Positions 53,445 to 63,445 are shown, counted from the stretch's first letter. The stretch is DNA of 64,000 nt from CAZPBN01 sp964584935 (GCA_964584935.1 CAZPBN010000012.1:1-64000); one strand, 5' to 3'. A program made the numbers and translations. The notes: generated by a model not told the origin, from the letters alone.

Positions 53445-54557
53445 CTTGTAAACCCGGAACTTTTTATATACCTCGCCCCCCATTTTCTCCATGGTCGAAC
53501 GCACTTTGACATTGGATTCCAATTCATGATGGGTGTCCATGAATTCAAATCCTGCTTTTTTGGCTGACATAAGCATATTCACTCCCATCAACGCATCAAG
53601 ACCTTTTCCTTGATATTTTTCCTTAATCCCGCCCAGGAGCAAATCAAGCTGCTTTGTTTTTTTCGCCGCACGCAATATTTTTATAAAGCCAAAGGGAAAA
53701 AGCTTTCCCCCTGCTTCCTGAATTCCTTTTGTCATATCAGGAATGCCCACTATAAACGCAATCAATTCGTCTCCCTTTCTTACGGCTTTAACAAATCTCG
53801 GATCAATAATGGGCAAATAGCGCTTCGCCAGATCTTCCATCTCTTTTTCTTTAAGAGGTGTGTATCCGTATATATTACTGGATGTGTAACATTCATTCAT
53901 GAGCTGTAAAATCGGTTTGATCCAGGGCTTCAATTCTTTTCTTTTTTGAAATTGAATAAGCTTATACTTTCCTTTATTCTCAGCCCTGTCATGAATTTTT
54001 TTAAAAAAATCAGGAATTTTTTCGGGTATATCTATTTTGTAAACATAATAATCCACATCTTTTTTATATCCTTGTTTTTCCACCATATGGGGCATCCATG
54101 GATAATTATGGTTTGTGGCTATGGTTGCCCTGTGCTCAAACCCCTCAATTAAAAATCCTTCTGGATCCTGATCTGTAAATCCATACGGCCCAATGATTCC
54201 TGTCATTCCCCTTTCTTTTCCCCATTGTTCAATGTAATCCAACAGCGCTTTAATAACTTCTTCTTCTTTTTCAGTTTCCAGGTATGAAAAACGGACGGTC
54301 TTGACTCCCTTGGCTTTATTGTACCTATGGTTGATGATACCCATTATCCTGCCTATAACTGTATCCTCTCTCCAGGCAAGAAGGAGAATCGTATCACAAT
54401 AAGAAAAATGATCATTTTTCTTGGGATTGAAATAATTTTTCTCATCCGAATAAATCGGAGGAACCCAAGTGGGATGATTGTCATGAAGTTTTTCAGGAAG
54501 AAAGATAAACTTTTTCAAATCTCTCTTTGTCTTAACTTCCTTTATAACAAAATCCAT
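53433..54557 (-). CDS. GNAT-like acyltransferase with two halves
   Basis: A 374-residue protein. VIGRIMGIINHRYNKAKG in the N-terminal half and the LLLGGIKEKYQGKGLDALM region near 300 look like acetyl-CoA-binding parts of two GNAT domains; the second has YQGKGLDALMGV as the Q/RxxGxG-like loop. Relatives are annotated as GNAT or hypothetical proteins in anaerobes, with unknown substrates. It is single, convergent with sixA and divergent from rnfC. Confidence 0.6.
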   Translation of the reverse strand: MDFVIKEVKTKRDLKKFIFLPEKLHDNHPTWVPPIYSDEKNYFNPKKNDHFSYCDTILLLAWREDTVIGRIMGIINHRYNKAKGVKTVRFSYLETEKEEEVIKALLDYIEQWGKERGMTGIIGPYGFTDQDPEGFLIEGFEHRATIATNHNYPWMPHMVEKQGYKKDVDYYVYKIDIPEKIPDFFKKIHDRAENKGKYKLIQFQKRKELKPWIKPILQLMNECYTSSNIYGYTPLKEKEMEDLAKRYLPIIDPRFVKAVRKGDELIAFIVGIPDMTKGIQEAGGKLFPFGFIKILRAAKKTKQLDLLLGGIKEKYQGKGLDALMGVNMLMSAKKAGFEFMDTHHELESNVKVRSTMEKMGGEVYKKFRVYKKKL

Positions 54558-54763
54558 TTTACTTTTATCCCCTCATTAATTGAATCAAGGGCTCTGTTCA
54601 ATTTATCCTATATAATCATTAAAAAATCAAACAAAAATTTAGATTTTATAAAGATTTATCTCCAATTATTGGATTCTTTTCTCATTAGTATAAGATTTTT
54701 GTTGACAATTCCACATTTGAATTATTAAACTTTAATCTCTTTTTTAATCAACACTCGATAAAA

Positions 54764-56086
54764 ATGAAATTAAAAACTTTTACCCACGGCATTCATCCTC
54801 CTGAACACAAGCAGAGAACAGAAGAAAAAAAAATAGTTCCCTTCACATCTCCAGAGAAGGTGGTCATTCCTCTGAACCAGCACTTCGGGAAACCGGCTGA
54901 ACCAATTGTCAATAAAGGGGATGAAGTCCTTCTCGGCCAGAGAATTGGAGAAAGCACAGCTTTTTGCTCAGCCCACATACACTCCAGCGTTTCAGGAAAA
55001 GTCTTATCAGTCGATACTTATTATCATCCTGTCTGCGATTCTTCCCTTGCTGTCACCATAAAAAACGACGGAGAAGATCGCTTATCTCCTGAACGGAAAG
55101 GATACAAAGATCCCTTTTCTTTGCCCCCTGAAAAAATCCAAAACGCTATCAAGGAAGCTGGGATCGTAGGCCTGGGAGGAGCGGCTTTCCCCACAGCTAT
55201 CAAACTGGCTCCTCCAAAAGACAAGCCCGTTGATACCCTCATCATCAACGGTTGTGAATGCGAGCCCGTGCTCACTTCTGACTATAGACTGATGCTGGAG
55301 CATCCAGACGATATCCTTAAAGGGGCAGAGCTCGCCCGAATAGCCTCTGGCGCCAAACGGATCATTGTCGGTATTGAAGACAACAAGAAAAAAGCCTATG
55401 ACCATTTAAAGGAAAAAGCCAAAACAATTCCGGCAGAGATCGCTCTCCTCAAAACAAAATATCCCCAGGGAGCAGAAAAGAATTTAATCCATGCTCTTCT
55501 TAAAAAAGAAGTTCCACGCGGAGGGCTTCCTTTTGATGTTGGAGTGGTTGTCCAAAATGTGGGAACAGCCAAATCCATTTGGGATGCCCTGAGTGAGGGG
55601 AAACCTCTCTATGAAAGAGTAATAACTGTTTCTGGAAATGGGATAAACAATCCGAAAAATATTCTGATCCGGCTAGGAACTCCTTTTCAGGATGCCATCG
55701 ATTTCTGTGAAGGAATAACCGAAGATGCCAACATTATTGTCATGGGTGGCCCTATGATGGGAATTGCCCAATGGACTCTCGAAGCACCTGTCATCAAAGG
55801 CACCTCTGGGATTTTGGTTTGGGAAGCTGAACCTTCCAAGCAAGAATATTCTTGTATAAAATGTGGCCGTTGTGTTGAACACTGTCCTATGAGATTGTCT
55901 CCGACCCAGCTGGCAAAATATGCCCAATTTGACAAATTAGCAGAGGCAGAAGCCTGGGGTATTCTGGACTGTGTCGAGTGTGGATGCTGTCAGTATTCCT
56001 GTCCTTCAAAAATTCCTCTTGTCCACTGGATACGCCTGGGCAAAAACAAAGTCGCCTGTTTAAAAAGGAAGAATAACGCCCGATGA
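54764..56086 (+). CDS. rnfC: Rnf complex subunit C
   Basis: A 440-residue peripheral subunit carrying FMN and NADH sites: EAGIVGLGGAAFPTAIKL and NGCECEPVLTSDYRLM, then VGIEDNKKKA. Two 4Fe-4S ferredoxin motifs, CIKCGRCVEHCP and CVECGCCQYSCP, are near the C-terminus. Rnf couples ferredoxin:NAD oxidoreduction to Na+ or H+ pumping. First gene of rnfCDGEAB; it overlaps rnfD by four bases (ATGA). TTGACA at 54702 could belong to its promoter. Confidence 0.96.
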   Translation: MKLKTFTHGIHPPEHKQRTEEKKIVPFTSPEKVVIPLNQHFGKPAEPIVNKGDEVLLGQRIGESTAFCSAHIHSSVSGKVLSVDTYYHPVCDSSLAVTIKNDGEDRLSPERKGYKDPFSLPPEKIQNAIKEAGIVGLGGAAFPTAIKLAPPKDKPVDTLIINGCECEPVLTSDYRLMLEHPDDILKGAELARIASGAKRIIVGIEDNKKKAYDHLKEKAKTIPAEIALLKTKYPQGAEKNLIHALLKKEVPRGGLPFDVGVVVQNVGTAKSIWDALSEGKPLYERVITVSGNGINNPKNILIRLGTPFQDAIDFCEGITEDANIIVMGGPMMGIAQWTLEAPVIKGTSGILVWEAEPSKQEYSCIKCGRCVEHCPMRLSPTQLAKYAQFDKLAEAEAWGILDCVECGCCQYSCPSKIPLVHWIRLGKNKVACLKRKNNAR

Positions 56087-57045
56087 AGGAACGATCATTA
56101 TTCATCCAATCGTCCCCTTTCTTCACTGACAAAGATTCCACTCCAAAAATAATGTACACGGTGATTCTGAGTCTCGTTCCGGCAATCTTTTCATCGATTT
56201 ATTTTTTCAGGATGAAAGCTTTCTTCATTTTCATATCCAGTATCGCAGCCTGTATGATAACCGAAGCCGTGATTCTCTGGATCAGGAAGAAACCGTTGAA
56301 TTCAGTTCTGGACGGATCTGCCATCATAACAGGTCTTCTTCTGGCGATGACTCTTCCCCCTTCCCTACCCCTGGAATTTGTGGCCATTGGCGCTGTGGCT
56401 GCCATTGCCATAGGAAAACAGGTTTTCGGCGGGCTGGGGTACAACATATTCAATCCTGCGTTGGTAGGAAGAGCCTTTCTGCAAACCGCTTTTCCTGTGG
56501 CAATGACAACATGGACTCCTCCCATAACTGTTAAAGTCGACCTTTCAACCTTTGCCACTCCTCTGGCTGATTTAAAATTCGAAGGAATCCTGGCTTCTCT
56601 CAAAGACCTTTTTTGGGGGAATACAGGGGGCTGCATTGGAGAAACATCCGCTTTGGCCCTCATTCTGGGAGGCCTTTATCTTCTCTACAAACAGACCATT
56701 GACTGGCGTATTCCTGCAGGGATTATTCTTTCCTTAAGTGCTTTCACCGGGATTTTCTTCTGGCTGATCAATGACGATAAATACGCGTCTCCAGTATTTC
56801 ATATACTCTCCGGGGGACTGCTCATTGGAGCTATTTTTATGGCGACTGATATGGTCACATCCCCCATAACTCCGCGCGGAAGCTGGGTTTATGCTGTGGG
56901 TATCGGAATCAATATTGGACTTATCCGTCTTTTCGGAGGGTTCCCGGAAGGAGTTATGTATTCCATTCTGTTCTGGAATACATTTGTTCCTTTGATCAAC
57001 CGTTACACCCGGCCAAAAATCCTGGGAGAGAGGAGGAATTTATGA
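56083..57045 (+). CDS. rnfD: Rnf complex subunit D
   Basis: A 320-residue membrane subunit with about ten hydrophobic segments. KQVFGGLGYNIFNPALVGRAFL and ATDMVTSPITPRG are family signatures. The covalent FMN is expected on Thr in LSTFATPL, a variant of the usual SGAT motif. It overlaps rnfC and rnfG by four bases each. Confidence 0.93.
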   Translation: MKERSLFIQSSPFFTDKDSTPKIMYTVILSLVPAIFSSIYFFRMKAFFIFISSIAACMITEAVILWIRKKPLNSVLDGSAIITGLLLAMTLPPSLPLEFVAIGAVAAIAIGKQVFGGLGYNIFNPALVGRAFLQTAFPVAMTTWTPPITVKVDLSTFATPLADLKFEGILASLKDLFWGNTGGCIGETSALALILGGLYLLYKQTIDWRIPAGIILSLSAFTGIFFWLINDDKYASPVFHILSGGLLIGAIFMATDMVTSPITPRGSWVYAVGIGINIGLIRLFGGFPEGVMYSILFWNTFVPLINRYTRPKILGERRNL

Positions 57046-57647
57046 ATCTTTCTTTGAGGATGATTCTGGTCTTGACATCTGTGGGCCTTCTCTCCGGGAT
57101 TCTCCTCACTGGAGTCAATCTGGCGACAAGAGAAAGAATCGAAGAAAACAAACAACAAGAAATTAAAGATGCCATCACTGACGTCGTTCCTGGCACTCAA
57201 TCCAGCCCGGTCATCCATGATGAAGAAAATCTTACTGTCTACAAAGGAACGAACAAAAAAGGGGAAACGACAGGGTATGCCATCTACTCTTCGGGCACAG
57301 GCTTCCAAGACAAAATCACCATTATGCTGGGGATTGATTCGTCTCTTTCCAAAATAAACGACCTTGTTATTCTAGAACAGACAGAAACACCCGGGCTGGG
57401 AGCCAAAATTACAGATGAAAAACTTTTCTTGCGGTTCTGGAAGAATAAGGACATCCGCCAACCATTGACACTTCATGAACCGGCTGTCAACGCCCCTAAT
57501 AAACTCGGCCCTTCAGAAGTTAACACAATCACGGGAGCAACCATATCCTCTGAAGCGGTCTTAAATATAGCCAATAAGTCCATAAATCAGGTGAGATCCC
57601 TGTTGGACAAAGAAAAATATAAGAGCAAGGAAAACAATGGCAACTAA
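57042..57647 (+). CDS. rnfG: Rnf complex subunit G
   Basis: A 201-residue protein with an N-terminal transmembrane anchor and a periplasmic FMN-binding domain. NTITGATISSEAVLN holds the flavinylation Thr. QTETPGLGAKITDEKLFLRF is typical. Covalent FMN attachment needs ApbE, which is not encoded in this window. It overlaps rnfE by 11 bases. Confidence 0.94.
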   Translation: MNLSLRMILVLTSVGLLSGILLTGVNLATRERIEENKQQEIKDAITDVVPGTQSSPVIHDEENLTVYKGTNKKGETTGYAIYSSGTGFQDKITIMLGIDSSLSKINDLVILEQTETPGLGAKITDEKLFLRFWKNKDIRQPLTLHEPAVNAPNKLGPSEVNTITGATISSEAVLNIANKSINQVRSLLDKEKYKSKENNGN

Positions 57648-58248
57648 AAGTCTCAGTCAAGAATTTGTCAAAGGCTTGTGGGAGGAAAATGCTGTGTTCC
57701 GGCAACTTTTAGGAATGTGTCCCACCCTTGCTGTAACCAATGCGGTTATCAACGGGATTGCCATGGGATTAGCCACCACATTTGTTCTCGTCTTCAGCTC
57801 CCTGGTCATATCATCAATCAAAAAAATAATCCCCAATCAGGTACGCATTGCCTGTTATATTGTGATCATTGCCACTTTTGTCACCATGGCAGACCGCTTT
57901 CTCGCTGCCTTCTTCCCTCCCATATCCAAGGCACTGGGTCCTTATGTTCCTCTTATTGTGGTGAATTGTATCATCCTGGGAAGACAGGAAGCTTTTGCTT
58001 CAAAAAATCCGGTAGGACGCTCCCTTATCGATGCTTTGGGCATGAGCACCGGCTTTATAATGGCTCTGCTCATACTAAGCTCTATAAGAGAACTCCTGGG
58101 CACAGGTGCCATTCTGGGATATCAAATAATGGGAACCTGGTTCAAGCCCTGGACCATTATGATTCTCCCTGCAGGAGCATTTATAACCCTGGGCTTATTA
58201 CTGGGACTTTTTATTTTTATTGAAAATAAAATAAATCCAAGGAGATAA
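57637..58248 (+). CDS. rnfE: Rnf complex subunit E
   Basis: A 203-residue membrane subunit with six predicted spans. FVKGLWEENAVFRQLLGMCPTLAVTNA, IVVNCIILGRQEAFAS and SLIDALGMSTGF are signatures of RnfE/NqrD. The conserved Cys in GMCPTL and in VNCIIL probably coordinate the intramembrane iron centre with RnfA. Confidence 0.95.
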   Translation: MATKSLSQEFVKGLWEENAVFRQLLGMCPTLAVTNAVINGIAMGLATTFVLVFSSLVISSIKKIIPNQVRIACYIVIIATFVTMADRFLAAFFPPISKALGPYVPLIVVNCIILGRQEAFASKNPVGRSLIDALGMSTGFIMALLILSSIRELLGTGAILGYQIMGTWFKPWTIMILPAGAFITLGLLLGLFIFIENKINPRR

Positions 58249-58250
58249 AT

Positions 58251-58826
58251 TTGGAACTTATCGCTATTTTCATATCCGCCATATTGATCAACAATTTTGT
58301 TCTCCATTATTTTCTTGGAATCTGTCCCTTTCTGGGAGTATCAAAAAAAATTGACTCTGCTCTTTCCATGGGACTAGCGGTTACCTTCGTCATGACGATC
58401 ACAGCAGTGGTCTCATGGGTCATCAACAACTGGATTCTCATTCCTAAAAATCTTGACTTTTTACAGATTGTATCATTCATTCTCATCATCGCTTCTCTGG
58501 TTCAACTGGTCGAAATGTTTATCCGTAAAGCAAGCCCTCCTCTTTACCAAGCTCTGGGAATTTATCTCCCCCTCATCACAACCAACTGTTCGATCATGGG
58601 GCTGGCTCTTCTGGCGGCTCTGAAAGAATATTCATTCTTAGAAGCTGTTGTTTTTGGAATGGGATCTGGAATTGGATTCACCCTCGCCATCGTACTGATG
58701 GCTGGCATCAGAGAACAATTAGACCTGGCGGATGTGCCGGAGCCTCTAAAAGGCGCAGGCATTTCTCTGATTGTTGCCGGAATCATGGCTCTTGCATTCT
58801 TAGGTTTTTCAGGGATGATAAAATAA
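58251..58826 (+). CDS. rnfA: Rnf complex subunit A
   Basis: A 191-residue membrane subunit starting at TTG 58251 with AAGGAG before it. NNFVLHYFLGICPFLGVSKK and ITTNCSIMGLAL carry the paired Cys that match those of RnfE. Two bases after rnfE; the stop overlaps the rnfB start. Confidence 0.95.
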   Translation: MELIAIFISAILINNFVLHYFLGICPFLGVSKKIDSALSMGLAVTFVMTITAVVSWVINNWILIPKNLDFLQIVSFILIIASLVQLVEMFIRKASPPLYQALGIYLPLITTNCSIMGLALLAALKEYSFLEAVVFGMGSGIGFTLAIVLMAGIREQLDLADVPEPLKGAGISLIVAGIMALAFLGFSGMIK

Positions 58827-59662
58827 TGGATTTATTGTGGCCAATTATCACAATGGGTGCCTTGGGGCTCCTGTTCTCAACAGGTCTTGTCTTTGCCTAT
58901 AAAAAGCTGAAAGTCTCTATAGATCCAAAAATAGAACAAATTTCAGAGCTGCTTCCCCAGGCTAACTGTGGAGCCTGCGGATTCAGCGGGTGCCAGGCTT
59001 TTGCCGAAGCAGTTGTCAATAATAAGGTTAATCCGAGTGAATGCCCTATTAGCGGAGATGAGACTGCTGAACAAATTGCAGATATACTGGGAGTGAAATC
59101 CGAAGAGAAAAAAGTAAAAAAAGTAGCTCGCATTCTCTGCCGGGGGACCAAAGAAGCCGCCAAAGAGAAAGGGCAATATCTAGGAGTTCCAAGCTGTGCT
59201 TCCGCGCATCTAATTGGAGGGAATAAGAGCTGTTCTTTCGGATGTTTGGGTTTCGGAGATTGTGCTCGAGCCTGCCCTTTTGATGCAATTGAGATGAAAG
59301 ATGACGGTCTCCCTCATATCATCGAAGAAAAATGCACGGCATGCGGAATTTGCGTTGAGGAATGTCCAAGAAATATCATCGAACTTTTTCCTCTTTCCCA
59401 GAATATATTCGTTTTCTGCCGATCCCACGACAATGGCAAGATCTCAAGAAAAGTCTGTAAAAACGCCTGCATTGCTTGTAATATATGTGTCAGAGCTTGT
59501 CCGGAGGCTATCGTTCTCGAAAACAATCTGGCGAAAATCACGGACGTTAAAAAAATTGATGAAGATAAAATTCCTGCCAGCCAGAAATGTCCCACAGGAG
59601 CTATAGGACTTCTCAAAAAGGAAGACAATAAGGATAACGATAAGGATAATGATGAAAGATAA
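58826..59662 (+). CDS. rnfB: Rnf complex subunit B
   Basis: A 278-residue ferredoxin-like subunit with an N-terminal transmembrane segment. The first Cys cluster is ANCGACGFSGCQAFAE...NPSECPISG. Then come three 4Fe-4S-type units: CLGFGDCARACP, CTACGICVEECP, and CIACNICVRACP. The C-terminus ends in a short Asp/Asn/Lys tail (EDNKDNDKDNDER) produced by repeated bases. It accepts electrons from reduced ferredoxin. It overlaps the rseC-like gene by 14 bases. Confidence 0.95.
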   Translation: MDLLWPIITMGALGLLFSTGLVFAYKKLKVSIDPKIEQISELLPQANCGACGFSGCQAFAEAVVNNKVNPSECPISGDETAEQIADILGVKSEEKKVKKVARILCRGTKEAAKEKGQYLGVPSCASAHLIGGNKSCSFGCLGFGDCARACPFDAIEMKDDGLPHIIEEKCTACGICVEECPRNIIELFPLSQNIFVFCRSHDNGKISRKVCKNACIACNICVRACPEAIVLENNLAKITDVKKIDEDKIPASQKCPTGAIGLLKKEDNKDNDKDNDER

Positions 59663-60089
59663 AGCATTCGTTATAAAAACTGAAAAAAACGGCATGGCGC
59701 AAGTCAAAGTCACTCCTTCAATCCCTTGTCAAAAATGCCGGGCAAAGGACCTATGTGTAGGAGCCAAACAACATAACGGGCTTTTGAGAGTCAAAAATCA
59801 AATCAATGCTCAAGAGGGAGATAATGTCATCATAGAAATTCCGGATACATATTACAATAAAAATCTCATCTTTCTTTTCACTTCTCTTCTTTTGGCTTCT
59901 CTCTTGGGGATGACTGCCGGGTATCTATTGTCTTCATTCATTCCCTTCTCCCCTCAGACCACAAGTGTGGCTGGGCTTTTTGTTTCAGTTGTCATAGCTG
60001 GAGTTGTTCTTTTTCGCATACTCCGCAAGAAAAACAATTCAGATTTTTTTCCGGTTATAATAAATATACAGGGAGGTTCTCATGGATAG
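59649..60089 (+). CDS. rseC: RseC/SoxR-reducing-system-like protein
   Basis: A 146-residue protein. TPSIPCQKCRAKDLC is the Cys motif of the RseC family, with two transmembrane segments after residue 70. In enterics RseC/RsxC work with the Rsx complex to reduce SoxR; next to Rnf genes it is probably an accessory protein. It overlaps rnfB and the next gene. Confidence 0.85.
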   Translation: MMKDKAFVIKTEKNGMAQVKVTPSIPCQKCRAKDLCVGAKQHNGLLRVKNQINAQEGDNVIIEIPDTYYNKNLIFLFTSLLLASLLGMTAGYLLSSFIPFSPQTTSVAGLFVSVVIAGVVLFRILRKKNNSDFFPVIINIQGGSHG

Positions 60090-60813
60090 ACGCAATTTCT
60101 TTAAAAAAGTACTGGTGACACCAGCTCTGTTTCCTTTTCTTTTTGCATCCAAATCGCAAAACCACTCTTTTGATCTCTTTATCATCTCAGAAAAACCATC
60201 TTCCATTCTCATTAAACTATTGGAAGGGCTAAAAGTATACGGTATGAATCCCGGGAAGAAATTTTCTTTTTTAAATAAACATCCTAAGGAAAAATTTCTT
60301 ATAAAAACTCTCTCCGGCAAAGGATTGAAACTCACCCAGAAAAACCAATGGGCAGATTTCACTCTTAGTTTCAGCCGTTTGCAGCGTTCCTGCTTTCCTT
60401 CATTCTCATTAGTCAAAGAAGGAAACTTGTTGGATATCAGATCCAGAGATCTCTATTCCCTGTGGAAAAAAATGAGCAAGAGTCAGCCTTCATCCATGGT
60501 CACCGTTGCGACGTTCCAATCCAATTACAAATCATTGAACCCAGGAAAAACAGCTTCTGTCTTCATAAATGGAGAAATGACAGAGAAAATAAGTTTATAT
60601 AATAATGCCGTTAAAACCTATCATCTTAAAAATGGAACAATAAACGTTGTGGTTTCTGAAAGAAAAGCCTGGATATCCGATTCGTGCTGTCCCCAAAAGA
60701 TTTGTTTATATTCCACACCCATATCACTGGAAGGCGAAAGAATTATCTGTGCTCCCAATCATTTCCTTATACAAATAGACTCTTCTTCTTTGATTGACAC
60801 TGTCATCGGATAA
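60082..60813 (+). CDS. NusG-II-domain exported protein, Rnf-associated
   Basis: A 243-residue protein with an RR-containing N-terminus (MDRRNFFKK) and hydrophobic stretch VTPALFPFLFA, which resembles a Tat-type signal. The middle is unassigned. The C-terminal 85 residues (about 150-235) match the NusG-II domain: VVVSERKAWISDSCCPQKICLY and ERIICAPNHFLIQI. Such genes are often beside rnf clusters. Eight-base overlap with rseC suggests co-expression. Function is unknown. Confidence 0.65.
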   Translation: MDRRNFFKKVLVTPALFPFLFASKSQNHSFDLFIISEKPSSILIKLLEGLKVYGMNPGKKFSFLNKHPKEKFLIKTLSGKGLKLTQKNQWADFTLSFSRLQRSCFPSFSLVKEGNLLDIRSRDLYSLWKKMSKSQPSSMVTVATFQSNYKSLNPGKTASVFINGEMTEKISLYNNAVKTYHLKNGTINVVVSERKAWISDSCCPQKICLYSTPISLEGERIICAPNHFLIQIDSSSLIDTVIG

Positions 60814-60853
60814 AAGATCAAAAATAATAAATTTTAACTTTAAGAAGTAAAAG

Positions 60854-61963
60854 TCAAATTTTCATCGGCATTAATACATATGAGTATTCCATGTCTTCTT
60901 CTGATTCAGGCCGCATCAGGACTGCATTATTCTCATCTTTTAATTCAAATCGGACCTTATCTGATTTCACTGTTGACAAAAAATCAAGTAAGTATTGGGA
61001 GTTAAATCCTATTTCGATGTTTTTCCCTTTATAATCGATATCGATCTTATCTCTGGCTTCACCTATCTCTGGGTTCGAGGAAAACAGCCTGATTTTATCC
61101 TTTTCTATAAAAAATTTGACTCCTTTTGACCTTTCCGTGGAAAGTAAAGAAACTCTTCGTATAGAACTGGCAAGCTCTTCTCTGGAGAGGACTAAAGTAT
61201 TGGGATTGTCTTTGGGAATGACTGTTTCATAGTTAGGAAATTTTCCTTCTATAATACGAGAAACCAGTATTCTGTTGTCCGTTTTGAAAAACAAATTGTT
61301 TTCGTCCAAATCAAACTCTATATTATCTTCTTCAAATTTTTTCAACTCATTCAATGTTTTCTTGGAAATGATCACACTGATTTCATTCTCCAATTTCAGT
61401 TTTTCTAACATTCTTGACGTATAAGCCAATCTATGACCATCCGTGCTTATGAGTTTAACGTTGTTGTCGCTGAGACTAAGTAGAGCACCATTTAAATAAT
61501 ACCTGTGTTCCTGAGTTATGGCATAAAACACACCATTGATCATTTCTTTCAATTTCTCCAAGGGAAAATTTATGTTTTTTTCAAATTTAGGTATTGGCAC
61601 TTGGGGATAATCTTCTTTAGGCAAACATAGAACCTTGAATTCAGATACTCCTGACTTGATTTCCATTACTAAATCGCTTCCTTCTGTGAACGTTATTTTT
61701 TTATCATCAGGAAGGGATTTGATTATTTCAAAAAGTTTCGTTCCTGAAATGGTGGTTGCACCTGGTTCTTCAACAGACGCATCTGAAATTGTTTTGAGTC
61801 CTACTTCAAGGTCTGTTCCAATCATATTGATATAATTTTCCGATGTTTCAATCAGTATATTTGCAAGAATGGGCATTGTATTTCTCTTTTCAACGATTCC
61901 TTGAAGTAATGATAGTTCTGTAAAAATCTTTGTTTTATCCACTGTAAATTTCATTTTATTCAC
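60854..61963 (-). CDS. dnaN: DNA polymerase III beta clamp
   Basis: A 369-residue sliding clamp. KFTVDKTKIFTELSLLQGIVEKRNTMPILANILIE at the start, and MRPESEEDMEYSYVLMPMKI at the end, which is the usual C-terminal clamp signature. It follows dnaA in the same direction, with an AT-rich gap of 108 bases that may help origin opening. Confidence 0.96.
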   Translation of the reverse strand: MNKMKFTVDKTKIFTELSLLQGIVEKRNTMPILANILIETSENYINMIGTDLEVGLKTISDASVEEPGATTISGTKLFEIIKSLPDDKKITFTEGSDLVMEIKSGVSEFKVLCLPKEDYPQVPIPKFEKNINFPLEKLKEMINGVFYAITQEHRYYLNGALLSLSDNNVKLISTDGHRLAYTSRMLEKLKLENEISVIISKKTLNELKKFEEDNIEFDLDENNLFFKTDNRILVSRIIEGKFPNYETVIPKDNPNTLVLSREELASSIRRVSLLSTERSKGVKFFIEKDKIRLFSSNPEIGEARDKIDIDYKGKNIEIGFNSQYLLDFLSTVKSDKVRFELKDENNAVLMRPESEEDMEYSYVLMPMKI

Positions 61964-62071
61964 CTTTCAACAGTATATTTATATATTATTATTATTTATT
62001 AATAAAGATATAATATTAAATAAATACACTGTTGATTTGTATAAAACTTTTGTAAGATATTGATTTCACTG

Positions 62072-63400
62072 TTATATACTCTCTGTCAAGTTGTTTATTT
62101 CTCTGTTAAAATTTTGATTATCACTTCTTAATTTCTCTATTTTCCTTATGCTGTGAATTACAGTGGTGTGGTGTTTTCCGCCAAATTTTTTTCCAATTTC
62201 CGGTAATGATGTTTTTGTCAATTCCTTTGAAAGATACATTGCGACCTGACGGGGGAAAGCTATTTTTGGAGAGTTGTTTTTTGATTTAAGCTGAGACAGC
62301 TTTATTTTATATTTATGACAAACTAACTTTTGTATTTTTTCCACAGTCACAACGGTTGAAGAGGATGATAACAAACTGTTCAGAGCTTCTTTTGTGATAT
62401 CCATATCGATTTCTTTTCCTTTTAAGGAGGAATAAGCAATCACCCGTCTTAGATATCCTTCCAATTCCCTTATATTAGAGTGAACTTTGTCTGCAATGAA
62501 TAAGGCAATACTTTCTGGTAAAGAAACTCCTTCCATCTCTGCTTTTTTATTAAGAATGGCAATTCTGGTTTCGATATCAGGCGGTTTGAGATCGGCAATT
62601 AAACCCCATTCGAAGCGGGAGCGGAATCTGTCTTCAAGATTTCGAATTTCTTTGGGTGAGCAGTCACTCGATATCACGATTTGTTTTTGGTTGTCGTAAA
62701 GATGATTGAACGTATGGAAGAATTCTTCTTTTGTTCTTTCCCTGCCAGAAAGGTAATGAATATCATCCATTAAAAGGACATCAATGGTTCTGTATTTTTG
62801 ACGAAAATCAAGAATTTTTCCGTATTGAAGATGATTGATCAAATCATTCATAAATTTCTCTGTTGTTATGTATAAGATTTTCTTCGCCGTGGAATTCTCA
62901 AAAACACAATGCCCTATGGCATTCATTAAGTGTGTCTTTCCAAGACCAGCTCCCCCATAGATGAATAGAGGGTTGTAAGATTTTGTTGTCTTTTTTGCGA
63001 CAGCTAAAGCAGCCGCATGGGCAAACTGATTGCATGAGCCCACCACAAAATTATCGAATGTGTAGTTGGGATTGAGATTTGGATTTAAAAGAGTCCCGTG
63101 CTTCACTCTTCTTTCATAGGGAGCCCGGCGGATGAACGAAGACGGGGTTTCATTATATATATATTTTATATCATAAATTTTATTGAATACTTCACTCGAG
63201 CATTTGTTTATGAGCGATGAATAATGAAAAGAAAGCCAGTCCTTGAAGTATGAATTGGGTACTTTGACATAGAGACTGTCGGCTTCATCTCCGATGTAAC
63301 TTGTGGGTTCAAACCAGGTTTCAAAGCTTTTCCAATCGATTTTTTTCTTGATTTCATTTAAGATTTTCTGCCAAAGATTAATCTTTTCTGTAGGTTCCAT
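62072..63400 (-). CDS. dnaA: Chromosomal replication initiator DnaA
   Basis: A 442-residue initiator. Walker A GGAGLGKTHLMNAIGH, Walker B LLMDDIHYLSG, and the domain IV DNA-box recognition helix GKHHTTVIHSIRKI (from 408). Domain I is KILNEIKKKIDWKSFETWF. It lies beside DnaA-box-like sequences just upstream, consistent with origin proximity and autoregulation. Confidence 0.97.
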   Translation of the reverse strand: MEPTEKINLWQKILNEIKKKIDWKSFETWFEPTSYIGDEADSLYVKVPNSYFKDWLSFHYSSLINKCSSEVFNKIYDIKYIYNETPSSFIRRAPYERRVKHGTLLNPNLNPNYTFDNFVVGSCNQFAHAAALAVAKKTTKSYNPLFIYGGAGLGKTHLMNAIGHCVFENSTAKKILYITTEKFMNDLINHLQYGKILDFRQKYRTIDVLLMDDIHYLSGRERTKEEFFHTFNHLYDNQKQIVISSDCSPKEIRNLEDRFRSRFEWGLIADLKPPDIETRIAILNKKAEMEGVSLPESIALFIADKVHSNIRELEGYLRRVIAYSSLKGKEIDMDITKEALNSLLSSSSTVVTVEKIQKLVCHKYKIKLSQLKSKNNSPKIAFPRQVAMYLSKELTKTSLPEIGKKFGGKHHTTVIHSIRKIEKLRSDNQNFNREINNLTESI

Positions 63401-63413
63401 TTAGAGACATCAG

Positions 63414-63445
63414 TTTTCCACACACTTATCCACAGCTGTGGAAAA
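63414..63445. promoter_or_regulatory. DnaA box cluster (candidate oriC / dnaA autoregulation)
   Basis: Three sites upstream of dnaA: TTTTCCACA (63414-63422), the perfect consensus TTATCCACA (63426-63434), and TGTGGAAAA (63437-63445, the inverse of the first type). Two face each other around the consensus box. The 132-base space between dnaA and the outer-membrane gene may be the origin or its edge. Confidence 0.55.
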
